Shown one piece after another: positions 34,701 to 46,555 of a stretch of DNA of 64,000 bases. Numbering within the stretch: position 1 is the first letter of the stretch; the number at the start of each line of letters is the position of its first letter. The DNA comes from Ammopiptanthus mongolicus (Eukaryota; Streptophyta; Magnoliopsida; Fabales; Fabaceae): the NCBI GenBank assembly GCA_039655645.1, contig CM077343.1, positions 80,157,839 to 80,221,838 of the forward strand, in the 5' to 3' direction. Made by a program: the position numbers and the translations under genes. The notes under the pieces were generated by a model. The model did not search any database, had not been told where the DNA came from, and saw nothing but the letters and a program-made list of their open reading frames with translations.

Positions 34701-35868
34701 CGGAATGAAGAAGGAGGTAGCTGAGTATGTGTTGGCTTGCTTGGTGTGTCACAGGGCGAAGATAGAACACCAACAGCCAGCGGGATTGCTACAATCTTTA
34801 GATATCCCAGAATGGAAATAGGATGGTATATCTATGGATTTTGTGGTTGGTTTGCCGAGGACTAACAAGAGGCATGATGCAATTTGGGTAATCGTTGATA
34901 GGTTGATGAAGTGTGCTCACTTCTTACCTATTGGCGAAAGTTATACGTTGGAATAGTTAACCCACATCTACATCAAGGAAGTAAAAAGGTTGCATGGAGT
35001 GCCTTCTAGTATTGTTTCCGACAGAGATCCTAAATTTACGTCTAGATTCTGGAAGCAGTTACATGAGGCTTTGGGAATGAAGTTAAGGTTTAGTTCTGCT
35101 TATCATCCTCAAACAGATGGTCAGTCGGAGCGAACGATTCAATCATTGGACGATCTCTTAAGAGCTTGTGTTTTGGAACACACAGGAAGTTGGGAGGAGT
35201 TCTTAACATTGATTGAGTTCACCTATAACAATAGTTTTCATTCAAGTATAGGTATGGCACCTTACGAAGCATTGTACAGCAGGAAGTGTAGAACATCTTT
35301 GTGTTGGTATGAGAATGGAGAAAGTCAAGTGTTAGGACCGGAGGTAGTACAATAAATGAAGGAACAGATTAAGAGGATAAGGGAAAAGATGAAAATCGCA
35401 CAGGATAGACAGAAGAGTTACAGCGATAAGAGGAGAAGACTGTTAGAATTCAATGAAGGAGACCATGTTTTTCTGAGAGTGACTCCGAGAACTGGAATCG
35501 ACAGAGCAATAAAATCTAGAAAGCTTACTCCTAGGTTCATTGGACCTTTTCAAATTCTTCGCCGAATTGGTCCTGTGGCCTATCACATCGCTTTACCTCC
35601 AAACTTATCCAACCTCCATAATGTCTTTCATGTCTCTCAGTTGAGAAATTACTACCCTGATCCATCACACGTTTTAGAACCAGATTCAATACAATTGAAA
35701 GATAACCTTGAGTATGAGGCTCTACCTGTAAGGATCGCGGATAGAAGGATAAAGGAACTCCGACTTAAAAACATTCTGTTGGTCAAGATCATATGGGATG
35801 AAGTTACCAGAGATGTTACCTGGGAACGCGAAGAGGACATGCAACATCAATATCCGAGCCTATTCTAA
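31733..35868 (+). pseudogene. Gypsy 2 gag-pol polyprotein, interrupted
   Basis: Gag fragment 31733-32362 has LWWKGKQRMLEAE, a stop at about 31852, TMSVGEYSARFE, and knuckle CFRCGGTHTIRDC near 32310; the second knuckle is broken by stops. Protease has LFDSGATHSFIS (about 32590). RT has FIDDILIYS (about 33545) with a stop near 33262 and a damaged stretch about 33350-33430. RNase H has VYSDASYQGLGC and YSDHKSLRYLFD. Integrase HPGATKMYQD...CLVCH is followed by SMDFVVGLPR with stops near 34819 and 34957. C-terminal part 35356-35868 runs from RKLTPRFIGPFQI to chromodomain-like VKIIWDEVTRDVTWE. At least seven stops; inactive. Confidence 0.9.
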
Positions 35869-37954
35869 GAAGGTACGTCGAATTTCGGGATGAAATTCTT
35901 TTTAAGGGGGTAGTAATGTAACACCCCAATTTTCTTAATCTTTTAATTAATCTGTATTTAAATAATTGTATTTTATTAGAGGTCTATAAAATTAAATAAA
36001 TTATTCCGAGACCGTAGTCACGCTCTACGCTATCGTAGGAGGCTAAGGTTAAAGTTTGGGTCGAAAACTCAGACGGAGCCCAGTCTGCGTTTTTCCTTGA
36101 CAATAGTGCTTTACTACTATCGAGACCTAATTTGGACCCGTGAACGAGACAGTTAGTCTTAGAATCACGTTTCCTATATTTTCGAAAAAATGTGTCCTGA
36201 TGTCCAAAAATATGAATAATATTTTATATTCGGGCTGAAAATCGATCGGGTAGACGGTTCGAGCTGTCTTAGGATTTTTTGAGAACCTCGAGCCAATAAT
36301 TTTCATACCATGGATATGTTAAATTATTTGGGGACTCCTATCAGTGTCGTGAGGATTTTCAAAATGTCGGGACGTGAAATGACCAAATTGCCCTTGATTA
36401 TTTTTTCTAATTACCTTTTAACCTTTACTTAACTATTAAGTAACTCCCACAAATATCTTCACCCACTCACTTTTCTCCCACCCTCTCCCGCTGACTCCAG
36501 CTTCTTCTTCATCTTCACTTTCTTCTTCTTCTTTCTTCTTTCTTCTTCTTCCTCCATTTCCATTTTCTTCCTCCATTTTCACTCAACTTCCACAAGCTTT
36601 TTCAAGGAGATTTGTGAAGCAAAGTTGCTTCTCTCATCCTCCTCTATCACCTAGGAGGTATAGATTTCATTCTTGAGCTCTCAATCTTTATTTTTCTCCA
36701 TTGATTTTCATGAGTTTCAATTTCTAGATCTAAACTTAAAAAATTTCTAGAAAATTGTAGAAAAATCATTTTGATGCCAAACCAATTTCTATGAGATAAT
36801 ATCATCCCCTAATATCATAATCCAAGAGCTTGAAAGCAAATAAGCTCTCTAGCCTATTTATCTAAAAGGACTGAATGGGTTGTTTTGGGAGAAAATGGGG
36901 TTTTTGTTTATTGTTCTTGATTTCACCTATTTTATCCCTTAATCATGTAATCCAAGTGATTAAGAGGCCAAATCAAACTCTCACCTATTTTTCATGGTGA
37001 TGGCCGAAACCCTACTTTGTTGGTTTAAGGGGTTTTGGTTCAAATCTTTGATAATTGATCATTGATTATGTATTAGGTATGCTTAAGGATCATTGATCCA
37101 AGAGTTGATAGAATTTCAATATCCCTAGCCTATTTAATTAAATAGGGGCAGTAGCTAATCCTAAGGATTAGGGAGTTTTTGATTTAACTGTTTTAATTTT
37201 TGGTTGTATTTTACTGTATAGAACCTGATAGGACTCGAACGTTCGATCGCGCACTTGATTGATGGTTGCGGAGCCGCATCCGGAGTCACCCGAGAACAAT
37301 ACTAAGGTGGGGGAAATAACCACAATATCGTCAGGGAGGCAAGCTTTATATAATATATATTGAGAGGGCGACCCAAACCCTACTAGAGGTCGTTTGACCG
37401 TTAGGTTGATTTTACTGCATATTGAGGTTGTCTGTGCTGTGATTGGATATTTGATATATTATATGTGATATGTGTATGATGTCTATTATATGCTATAATT
37501 GATTAAATGTTATTTATTTGTAAGTTGATTTTACTGTTGAATACATATTCTGGTTGTTGTTGATGTCTGTTGTGACTGCTGATGTCTGAGTAGAACTAGG
37601 CAGTGATTTTTGATAAATCCGGTGATGAATGTGTGGTGAGAAAATCGAGGTTATATATATGTCGTAGTGCTCAACCTAGTGATATAGTTGATCTGTTGTT
37701 GTTGTGATGTGAGTTGATACCCAGTTAAGCTGGATGAAAGTTGGTCGTGGTTGTATATAAGTCATGGTTGAGGCACTAAGTGTTGATCCTGAGATAAGTC
37801 AGTGAGATTCATGTTGCATAGTTGTTATTCATCACTGTGTTGGCATACAGGCGATTTTGATCTTACCTGCGGGGAGATGGTCGTACCGATTTGTTTGGCG
37901 TAGGAGCGATTCTGATCTTACCTGCGGGGAGATGGTAGTACCCGTTAGTCGAAT

Positions 37955-38165
37955 TGTAGACGGACGGGCGAATATCTCGACCTAGCCTGCGGCGGGGGGA
38001 TATGTCGTTACCGAAAGTTGAGTTGTTAACGGACGGGCGAATGTTCCGACCTAGCCTGCGGGCGGGGGAACATGTGGTTACCGTAAGTTGGGTTGTTGAT
38101 GGGCGAATATTCCGACCTGGCCTGCGGGCGGGGGAATATGTCGTATCCGTGAGACGAGTTGGGCT
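37955..38165 (+). repeat. 66-69-bp tandem repeat, about 3 units, in gypsy 2 LTR
   Basis: 'ggacgggcgaat(a/g)t' starts at about 37962, 38031 and (shortened) 38099. Each unit continues with 'cgacctagcctgcgggcggggg' and 'atgtcgttaccg'. Two looser copies of 'cttacctgcggggagatggt' precede it (37863, 37917). Confidence 0.75.
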
Positions 38166-38458
38166 TGTGGGCTTTAGACCGAACCCTACTTTATGGGGGT
38201 GGCATAGTGATGACTGAGACACCTTAAACTGTTGGGGATGTCGCGTCGTGATCGCGTCCATATAGTCGTTAGTTGCATGAGTGTGAGAGACAGTAGTTAA
38301 GGGAAAAATTATCCGGAAGTTGTTTGGTTGTCAATGTTGTGATTTCGTGTGTTGCTATCTAGATAAATTATTTATATAGCTGTTTTTCCCATTTATGACA
38401 TATTACTGTTTCTTATCCCCTATATTTTCTATGTCATATTCTCTTTACTCTCGACTGT

Positions 38459-38559
38459 ACGAGAAGATCCCATTGAGGATTTGCCAGAGGAGATTGATGG
38501 TATACCCGTAGAACTAGATGCTGGCGGGAGAGCCCTGGATCCCGATGCTGGAGGACCTT
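38459..38559 (+). other. Short acidic reading frame in gypsy 2 LTR
   Basis: The frame reads REDPIEDLPEEIDGIPVELD and ends with DPDAGGP and TAG. Its 'EDP' acidic style and location in the downstream part of the LTR recall the acidic end of the gypsy 1 LTR ORF. No ATG in this frame close by; it would need splicing. Confidence 0.25.
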
Positions 38560-38864
38560 AGACATCGGGGGTTGGTAGTTGTAGTTATTATGGCCAGTAC
38601 GAGAGACTAAGTCGTCTGTATTTTTATTTCCCTTACTATGCTTTCAGTTTTATTTACTGCGTACTCTGAAGTTTGTTTATTTGGTATCAGTTGTTGTAGG
38701 ATCTAATGATGGAGCCGATACTCTTATATCTATATATATTATTATGGTATCAGTATGCTTAATGTTTTAATACTTTAGCAAATTTTATACTACTACACTA
38801 TGCTATAACGCTAATAATTATAAGTGGGGTCATCAATGGGACCTCCTAGGAAGGGGTTGTCTCA

Positions 38865-39500
38865 TCCAGGTTTCTAACTTAAGCTAATTTTTTTTGTAAT
38901 TTATTATTTAATTATAACTCTTATGAGGCTTAACACAAATACAAGTGTTAAGAGATTTTGATATTTTATGCATTGGTATTTTATTTTACAATTTATGATT
39001 TATTAATTATCCAATTTTTTGCCTAATAAATATTTTTTTTAATTTTTTAAAATTTAAGTCTTTTGGATAAGTTTATTATAATTATTTAACCAAACTATTA
39101 AAATTACTTCTAATTATTTTTAAAGTAAAATCTTATGCACTTGTTCAAGAAAGCAGATTTGTAGTTCTAATATCAAAATCCAAATCCAATACACCCTTAA
39201 CTAGAATAAAATCGAACATAATTTTTTAGATGCAATACAGGTCGAATGCAAGCACAGTGACAACGAAAATACCAGTTAAGCAGGTTTAACATCTTCAACG
39301 AAAATGCAACCAAACATAATTTCCAACATAATGACAATACCAGGTTCAACACAAATTAATCAAAGCAACGAAATTAAATTTAATCATAATAGTTAAGCAC
39401 TCACAACCTGCATACTGTCATTTAACGAAAATGCAAGGCAAACAACAGTAAAATGCATGTTCAGTCACAACTGTACAAGTAATGCACAACACCTTAAAAA
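38865..39500. other. AT-rich segment between gypsy 2 and the CACTA fragment
   Basis: No gene. From about 39130 the sequence looks like non-coding transposon interior leading into the GA-rich CACTA segment; no terminal repeat seen. Confidence 0.4.
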
Positions 39501-40614
39501 CTTCAAGCTCAACTCAAACAACAATCAATCAGCAATGGTAAATGAGGATTTCAGAAATTGAAAAATGTACCTGAGAGAGACGGAAAGCCTGGTGTGGCCT
39601 GGTAGTCCTCGAAGGAGCTCCAAATGGAAGACTGAGATGAGATGAGCTGAGAGACAGAAAGAGAAGAAATGAGACAGGGACAACAGAGAAGAAATGAGAG
39701 AGGGAGAGCAGAGAGTTACCTTGCGGTGGGGAGCCCCTTGGTGGTCGAACGGAGCTTCGGTGGTTGCAGAGAAATGGTGGCCTCACGGTGGTGGTGGTAG
39801 CTGCTGAGAGAGGAAGAGGGAGGGAGGGAGGAGGGGTTGCAGATCGGTGGTCGAATGGAACGGAGCTCCGGTGGCCGGTGGTTGCCGAGAAATGGTGGCC
39901 TCACGGTGGTGGTGGCAGTGGCTGAGAGAGGAAGAGGGAGGGAGGGAGGATGGGTTGCAGAGAGAGGATGAAGGAGAAGTCGCAAACAGAAATGGGAGGG
40001 AAGGGTACTGACTGCGATTTAGTGACCTATACCGACGACCATACCGACGGTTAGGCCGTCAGTAACAATGTATTACCCTTACCGATGGCCTAAACCGTCG
40101 GAATTACGAAAACTAACCATTGACCGTCGGTAAGTTTAAAGTACCTTTACCGACGGCATAGGCCGTCGGTAAAAATGAATTACCCTTACCGATGGCTTAA
40201 CCGTCGGAAATACGAAAACTAACCGTTGCCCTTACCGACTAAGTTTAAAATACCTTTACCGACGGCATATGCCATCAGTAACAATGAATTACCTTTACCG
40301 ACGGCCTAAATCGTCGAAAAAAGAAAACTAACCGTTGCCCATACCGATGGCTAAGCCGTCGGTAAATAAAAAATACACTTACCGACGGCTAGACCTTCGG
40401 AAACAGAGTGGGAATATTTATGCCTTTATTTGCGCCAAAATTAGCGAAGGAAGTACTGATAGTTTTTCCATCGGTAATGTTACCGCCGGCTTAGACCGTT
40501 GGTAATTTTCTTACCTTGTTACTGACGGCTTAGACCGTCGAAAATTAGGAAATTACCGACGACCTTTTGATCTTCGGTAAAAGGCCGTCGGTATAAACGG
40601 ATTTTCTTGTAGTG
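39500..40614 (+). mobile_element. CACTA (En/Spm) transposon, right end
   Basis: Ends ...TTTTCTTGTAGTG at 40614, the reverse complement of CACTACAAGAAAA, the classic CACTA terminus. About 600 bp inside the end is packed with 'accgacggc'/'gccgtcggt' motifs in both orientations, the sub-terminal repeats of this superfamily. Further left is a GA-rich section with a duplication of about 120 bp (39737-39968). The left CACTA end and the transposase are not visible. Presumed 3-bp target duplicate on the right: tta (40615-40617). Confidence 0.75.
39737..39968. repeat. Tandem duplication of about 120 bp inside the CACTA fragment
   Basis: 'gaaatggtggcctcacggtg' occurs near 39769 and 39890 with the same context (gagagaggaagagggaggga after it). 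Frames across it are low complexity. Confidence 0.7.
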
Positions 40615-40667
40615 TTAATCATTAAAATTTTGAGGGGTCATAAACCATTCCTGTTTTGGTTCTAGCA
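40615..40667 (-). repeat. Copia 3 LTR stub (minus strand), cut by the CACTA insertion
   Basis: On the minus strand a polypurine tract AAAAAAGGGAGAGAT (about 40668-40682) is followed by TGCTAGAACCAAAACAGGAA, like the copia 1 LTR start TGTTCGAACCAAAGTG. It also shares 'aaaattttgatg(t)taa' downstream. The LTR stops at 40615 against the CACTA end, so the CACTA element appears inserted about 50 bp into this LTR. Confidence 0.6.
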
Positions 40668-41860
40668 ATCTCTCCCTTTTTTATGATGACAAACATTATT
40701 TAAAGAGTTTTTGAAAAAGGTTAGAAGTTCCCCCTAAGATTATGCATCACTTTAGAGATATGTTTTAATCAAATAGATTAAGCATGGAAGTCATAAATTA
40801 GAACAAAATATGGTCAAAGCATTACTATAAGTAGTCTAATCACATATAAAAGATGCAGATATGCATAGGAAAGCGTTTGTATTGATAAAAAAATTTAATT
40901 ACACATTTCTATATTCTCCCCATGTTTGTCATCGGACAAAAAGAAATCGGGAGAAAAAGAGAGACTCAAGGGGATGGTGGGGGTAGAGGAGGGGTGTGAG
41001 GAATGGCTTGGTGAAGATAGTTCAACAGTTGATCCATCCTACGATTCATCTCTTGAGTCACCCGTGCAGAGACTCGTTCTACCAAATAATCAGCAATGTC
41101 CTAAGAAAGTCCAGGATGTAGAGGAGGTGCTGAAGCTTGAGCAGGGTAAGCTTCTTCAGCGACAGAAGTGTTGACTTTGTCATCTTCATCATCAAGGTGT
41201 AGTTCCACAGTGTGATCAGATAAAGTGGAGTCATAATCAAGGTGATCAGTGCGCTGGACGGAAGTTGCTTCTGCTTGAGTTTCAGGGATATCAAAGTCTT
41301 CACATCTTGCATCTACTTGAGGACCAGTGGACTCAACACAAAAATCTTCAGCAGACTGAGAGAAGTGAAGGCATGCTTGACCAAAAGCTTGGGTCACAGC
41401 TTCAAGAACTTCTTCATGTCCTCTAGCCATTGGAATCTCTGAAGTGGTAGCTTCCTCATGTGAGTACCATGGTAAAAAGAGTACAGGAGGAGGAGGAGAT
41501 GATGATTCCGAGACCTGTGTAGGAGAGGTAGAGGGTAGTTTTCACTAAATCCTCTATGTTCATTTGAGGATAAAGTGACGGGTGAGATGGGTGGTGGAGG
41601 GGTAGGGTTGGAAGATTGAGTCTGTGTTGGTGTATGTGGTAAGAATGGTGCTATGGGTTGTATGTTTGGTTGCTGAGAGGGAGTGGTGGAGGAGGAAGTG
41701 CTGGTTTGAGTGCGATTTATGATTTTAGGTTTGGGTGGCTTTTTAGCTACAGTCTTAATTCTCATCCTCCTGGGTGATGGAGGTATAGTCGAAGATGGGC
41801 TAGGATTGGTGGTTGAAGGAGTGAATAGAGCTTCAGGTGAGATGGCGAGTATAGAAGTTG
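40668..41860 (-). pseudogene. Copia 3: env-like ORF remnant and 3' spacer of a SIRE-type element
   Basis: Minus-strand frames include PSPRRMRIKTVAKKPPKPK and a Thr/Ser/Pro-rich stretch (about 41850-41530), then MARGHEEVLEAVTQAFGQA (41430) to about 41101. A C-terminal segment in another frame has VTQEMNRRMDQLLNYLHQA and ends PLPPPSP (about 41100-40965). At least two frameshifts. The proline-rich end and location before the polypurine tract match the env-like third ORF of SIRE-type copia elements. The role of these ORFs is unproven. Confidence 0.5.
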
Positions 41861-41869
41861 AGATTTACC

Positions 41870-42250
41870 ATGAGAGATATTTTGAAGGGTTTTACCATAT
41901 ATTTGTTATTATTTGAAATTAGAAAGTTGAGATTTAGATTAAAATTAGTTTAAATACTCAAAATAATTTGTGGATCGACCAACTATGAGAACACTACGTG
42001 AAATGTTATGTGAGCGTCATAAGCGATTCTCATAGTGACAATAGTGTATGTAGTCGTTTGACTTGAAATAACTATGATTCATATATGAGGAGTTATGTGT
42101 TCTAATGCCGTCAAACATCATATGTAACAAGGTGATTATAAAGTCGGTTATTAGGCATACCATAGGTCATGCAAAGGGATGTGACTATGTGAGTGACCTC
42201 GACAAAATTCGTCCCTCCAACATAATCAGAATGATATCTTTGGGCCTCTT
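41870..42250. other. Intergenic, nothing recognised
   Basis: No open frame, terminal repeat or known motif supported here. Confidence 0.5.
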
Positions 42251-42260
42251 GATAGAGTAA

Positions 42261-42568
42261 AGAGTAAATATCCAATTTGGTCCCTGAAATTGTAGGGTCG
42301 TATCAACTTAGTCCCCCACATTATCAATATTCCAAAATGATCCTTGAAATTTCAAAATGTAGCAAATTCATCCCTGACATTACTCACTTAGTTTCAAATC
42401 CATCCCTGACATTACCAACTTAATGTCATTATAGTCCATACAAATATTAGCGGAGGGACGAATCTGATTAATTTTCTGCAATTCCAGGGATCATTTTGGA
42501 ATATTGATAATGTGGGGACTAAGTTGATATGACCTTACAATTTCAGGGACCAAATTGGGTATTTACTC
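42261..42568. mobile_element. MULE-type palindromic MITE (308 bp) with 9-bp target duplication
   Basis: Left GAGTAAATATCCAATTTGGT (from 42262), right reverse complement GAGTAAATACCCAATTTGGT; the long TIRs extend about 85 bp. The 9-bp repeat atagagtaa flanks it at 42252-42260 and 42569-42577, with one extra A on the left side. Non-coding. Confidence 0.85.
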
Positions 42569-42630
42569 ATAGAGTAAGACCGTAAAATGCATAACCATAC
42601 TGAAATGAGTCAATATGAGGTATTGACCTC

Positions 42631-42699
<69 letters not shown>
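42631..42699. repeat. (ATT)n microsatellite
   Basis: About 22 uninterrupted trinucleotide repeats of att/tta. Confidence 0.95.
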
Positions 42700-43554
42700 G
42701 TTTACTCAAGTATGAAGAAACGAAATCTATAAAATATACAAATAGAGGTAACACAAATGGAACATTTTGCCATGTGTCACAACGAAATTCAAAGGTGGTT
42801 TTAAGCAATTCAAAAAACATTCCATTTATGTGCAATACGGACAATCTCGGTGAAAAGTGAGAAAGGATAAGTGAAATGCAGTGGGCCTGGTATTTTTGGG
42901 CTGCTCTTAATTCCTCTACATACAGACACAATTCGGCCCAAGTTTGACCAAAAGGTACCATCGAAAAACGCTTGGGGATGCTGTGATTTCGAATTTCAAA
43001 AACCAAAGAAGAGAAATAGGGTTTCTAGGTAGGGGTGAAACATTCGCAGAGGGTTTCCTATGTGGTTTTCTCTCCAAATTTGTGAAATTTTCAAAGCTTT
43101 CCAGTGGTTTATGGTGTTTCCCAAGCGGTATTATCTCTCTTTCTCTATTTTCTGTATCGCGTTTTAGGGTCTCTTTGACCATGGATAGCGGAGCACAGTG
43201 TAGCAGAGCGCCGTCTGACACTGTGCACCGCTCACATAAACAACATAATGGGGCGGAAACAGGCTGGCTCTTTACTTCGTTTTACGTAATTTCTTCTTTG
43301 GTGCAAGGTCATTTGAATATCACAGCCTGTATATCACGTTTTGGAGATTTTTCTATATGTTGTTTTCATTTCATATCTGATATTTGATGTTATTATTTTT
43401 AATATATTATTATTATATTATTTTTGTTTACTTCTTTGATTAATTGTTTACTGTTTTTGTTGTTTTTCAATCCTCTATATATGGTGCGTGTTGGTTGCTC
43501 TACAATCCATACTTTCAAACCAAACCCTGAGGTGCTAATATTTCTGTCTGAGAT
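42700..43554 (+). promoter_or_regulatory. Upstream region of the Helitron RPA-like gene
   Basis: No ORF with recognisable similarity. Precedes the RPA start codon and contains GT-rich and T-rich sequence. I could not identify a Helitron 5' terminus (A|TC...) here or further upstream. Confidence 0.3.
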
Positions 43555-46172
43555 ATGTCTACCAAATTTGATTCCATTTGTGATATCACTGCTGAGAAGG
43601 AGAGTTTGATCATCATGGCTAAGGTAATACGGCTATGGGTGGTCTCTGATCTCAACAAGAGTAAAATACCTTTCTCCATGGAGTTAGTGTTGCTGGATGA
43701 CAAGGTTGTGGTTAAATGTTCATCTTTGTTGTCATTAACACCAAAATATGTTTTTATTTGTTTATTTTCTTTGTATAGTTGTTGATATTCGTTTTCATAT
43801 TGTATGCAGGGAGACAGGATTCACGCTTCTGTGAGGAGGACTCTAATTTACAAGTTTGAAAAGCTTTTAAAGGAGGGTTCTATTTACTCTTTCCAATATT
43901 TCGGTGTTGGTGCTAACGGGGGAAGTTACAGAACTTCCCATATGAGCTACAAGTTAAATTTTCATTTTACAACCAAGGTTGAGAAAATGCCAAATGCTTC
44001 CATAGCTGCAAGTGTGTATGAGTTTGTGCCTATTTCTGAGATTACCCGTGGTTGCCATGATCCTGATTATTTAGCTGGTAATATTTCATTTTTCATTTTA
44101 AATACTTATGATTTTTTTTTGTCATTTAATTATTTAATTATATCATTGTTACAGATGTCATTGGATGTTTGACTGGTGTTGGAACTGAGAGGGAGTATGA
44201 GAAAAATGGCAAAAGGAGTAAGCTTAATGTCATTGCTTTAGAAGCTGATGGGTAAGAATTATTTTATTTATTTTATTATTTAATATTAACATATATTTAT
44301 TTATTTTTCTCATTGTCCTTTGTTCTCATTTGTTTCGCATGTTCTTTCTAATAGACATAGGATCGAATGTACTCTTTTCGGATCTTATGTTGATGAATTA
44401 AACCTGTTCCTTGCTGCTGGGGAAGTGCATAATGTTGTGGTTATTCTTCAATTTGCCAAAGTAAAGAGCTTCCAAGGTTTTTCTTTAGTAATCTCTCTTT
44501 CTATGTACTTACCTTTAAATTTGATACTTTTATTTTTCTGAAATAACTATTTTATATTCATGTAGAGAAAATGCTACTTCAAAATTGCATTGACTGTACT
44601 AAGATAATATTCAATCCACTTTGTGAGGAGGCTGTGCAACTTCGACAGAGGTTACTTCAAAATGCTATTTTTCATTTATTTAATTCTATTTTTCAGTTTT
44701 CAAGTATTATTCAAGTATTAAACATTTTCCATTTCTTTGTATGTATTAAACAAGGATGCTGGATAACAACCAAGGATCACCCACCCAAGGTTTGAGTCAG
44801 ATCAATGAAGCTGTAACGGCTGGAACAGCAGATGATTTTCTTGAAAATACACCTAGAAGGACAATAGAGGGTCTGAAAGATTGCACACAGGTTAAGATTA
44901 TCGTTACAATTTTTATACCCTTCTTTTTCTGTATTTGACATCTTACTTAATGTGATTCTGATCATGTTCATGCAGGAAGCTTCTTATGTGGTCTTTGGCA
45001 CAGTCAAGCACATTATTGATGATGAGGACTGGTGGTACACAGCTTGCATTTGTAATAAGGGAGTTTACCCAGACTCGAAAATGTTCTTCTGTGAAAAATG
45101 TAATAAGCATGTGATGAAGGTTATTCCTAGGTATGAATACATCAGTCATTTCATATTCTCTTTTTTTGTTTTAGTGATTACCACTGTTACTACTTTTCTG
45201 CCATTAACTTTAACTTATGAATTAACCTGTTTATAAAAAGTGACTTATTTTAATTTCTCTAACCTACACTAGATACCGTATCAAAGTACGTGTCATTGAC
45301 TCCACTGATTTGGCCACCTTTGTGATATTTGACCGAGTTGCTGCACAAATTTTCAACAAGTCATGTGTTGACATGTTTGAAATGAATGACAAGGTTGATT
45401 GTATAGATTTTGTATTTGTATTTGTATTGTTTTGTTCTTTTTATTGTTAAGAATTATGTATCACAATCTGCACTTGGATTCATTTTGTGCATTATAGAGG
45501 GATGGTCCTGGATCCTTTCCAAAGGAGATATCTGATTTGGTTGACAAAAGCTTCCTTTTCAAAGTGGAGTATAAGAATGCTTCAAGTTCAAAATTTGAGC
45601 GATCATTTCGAGTTAAGAAAATCTGCAATGATCCATCAATCATCAACAAATTCCATGAAGTTTCTATGAGATCAGTTGTAAGTGCTTACTACAGAAGGGA
45701 TGAGATACCCTTTATACATTGTAGTTCTATAATTTACTTAAAGATACCCTTTATACAATTTTTTCATACCTTTGTGGTGTGTTGTTTTATATTAGGATGT
45801 TCAGTCTGACGGCCATTATTTGGGAAATGGACAGGAGTCAACAATTCATGCCTCAGCTGTTTATCTTGCAGAGGTATTTTGAAAATGTGTATTGTTGTAA
45901 CAGAATGAAATTAACTTGGGAATTAGTTTTGAAACTAACATTTTTGTTGTTTGGCTTTGTAGGATTTGATGCCCAAGTTCTCTGGTGCTGTTGTTGATTT
46001 GGAGTCCCAAAGTGATGAAAGGGATGGTTCTGATTTGTCAAAGGATTGTGATGATGGAAGTACTCAAAAAAGGGACCTGCTAAGTGAAAAAGGCAAATCA
46101 GAGCTTGCAGGCCTTGAAGAGCTTGAAGTGCCCCTCAAATTGATGAAGAAGATAAAAAAGGAGAAGGAATAG
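43555..46172 (+). CDS. Helitron-borne RPA70-like single-strand DNA-binding protein, 11 exons, 533 aa
   Basis: Exons by GT-AG junctions with continuous frame: 43555-43704, 43810-44077, 44155-44251, 44355-44476, 44566-44650, 44755-44890, 44976-45130, 45273-45393, 45498-45677, 45796-45873, 45963-46172. Start MSTKFDSICDIT; first OB-fold (DUF223-like) in exons 1-2, second OB-fold in exons 3-5. C-terminal RPA-C-like fold has a zinc site TACICNKG...FFCEKC (Cys310, 312, 325, 328). The Lys-rich end reads KKIKKEKE. Known role: plant autonomous Helitrons often carry RPA-like genes thought to bind single-stranded DNA during rolling-circle transposition. No stop or frameshift seen, so it may still be translatable. 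Its neighbour downstream is the Rep-helicase gene on the same strand. It could alternatively be a host RPA1 paralogue captured earlier, but DUF223-style architecture and context favour Helitron origin. Confidence 0.85.
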
Positions 46173-46555
46173 GAACCGGTTAGGGTTCGAAGGTCTATTT
46201 TGAGCAGCTGGTCTAGGCTCTATTTTGTGAATTGCTGCTTTTGCTTATGCTATGTTTCAAGTATTTGATTTGATGTTATGTTATTTCATGTATTTCTATT
46301 TTGTGGACAACTGTTGCTGCACCAGGTTTGGGTGCTTATGTTTTATGATGTACTGTGTTGTGTTATGTAATAGACTAATTTGGTGGCTATGTTATTTGGT
46401 ATTAATCTTTACGTTGTTATGAGAATTGTTATTATTATTTGTTAGCCTAAAAAACTTTATGGCATTTCACTATAAATATATAAAATATTATGATAATATA
46501 ATACATAATATATTATTGAAAATAGAACATTGGGAAATTTAACTATTCATTCATA
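45951..46555 (+). repeat. Duplicated segment, copy A (last RPA exon + 3' flank)
   Basis: 605 bp repeated at 46909-47513, offset 958 bp. It starts 12 nt before the last exon (ttggctttgtag) and ends '...aactattcattcata'. Only three differences noticed. Confidence 0.95.

Larger units (their letters stand above)
31710..38864 (+). mobile_element. Gypsy 2: 5'-truncated Ty3/gypsy (chromovirus) element, plus strand
   Basis: Related to gypsy 1 but a different subfamily. Gag starts abruptly at about 31733 right after the copia 2 LTR. Protease, RT, RNase H, integrase and C-terminus follow to 35868. Then come the polypurine tract AAGGGGGTAGTAA (35904-35916) and an LTR starting TGTAACACCCC at 35917. The LTR's right end is uncertain: 'aaggggttgtctca' at 38851-38864 could be a degraded terminus, but no target duplication can be tested because the 5' LTR is absent. 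Confidence 0.8.
35917..38864 (+). repeat. Gypsy 2 3' LTR (right end uncertain)
   Basis: Starts TGTAACACCCC; the 36150-36420 region matches the sense strand of the gypsy 1 LTR in order ('aatatttata ttcgggc', 'gagctgtcttaggattttt'). Includes a pyrimidine-rich stretch (36480-36600), possibly the U3/R region, and 66-69 bp tandem repeats near 38 kb. Confidence 0.65.

Noticed and set aside
38851..38864. Right terminus of the gypsy 2 LTR (aaggggttgtctca)
   Set aside because: Only weakly like the expected ...GGTGTCACA/GTTACA end and no target duplication can be tested; used as an approximate boundary only.
39529..39985. Pro/Ser-rich open frames on the minus strand
   Set aside because: Low-complexity translations of GA-rich CACTA sub-terminal sequence and its duplication.
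42636..43006. Minus-strand frame ending in a poly-Asn run
   Set aside because: The Asn run is the (ATT)n microsatellite; the rest has no recognisable feature and lies in the upstream region of the RPA gene.
43555..46172. Host replication protein A gene
   Set aside because: The DUF223-type architecture and position next to a Helitron RepHel gene near a Helitron 3' end favour an element-borne gene; a host origin is kept only as a minor alternative.
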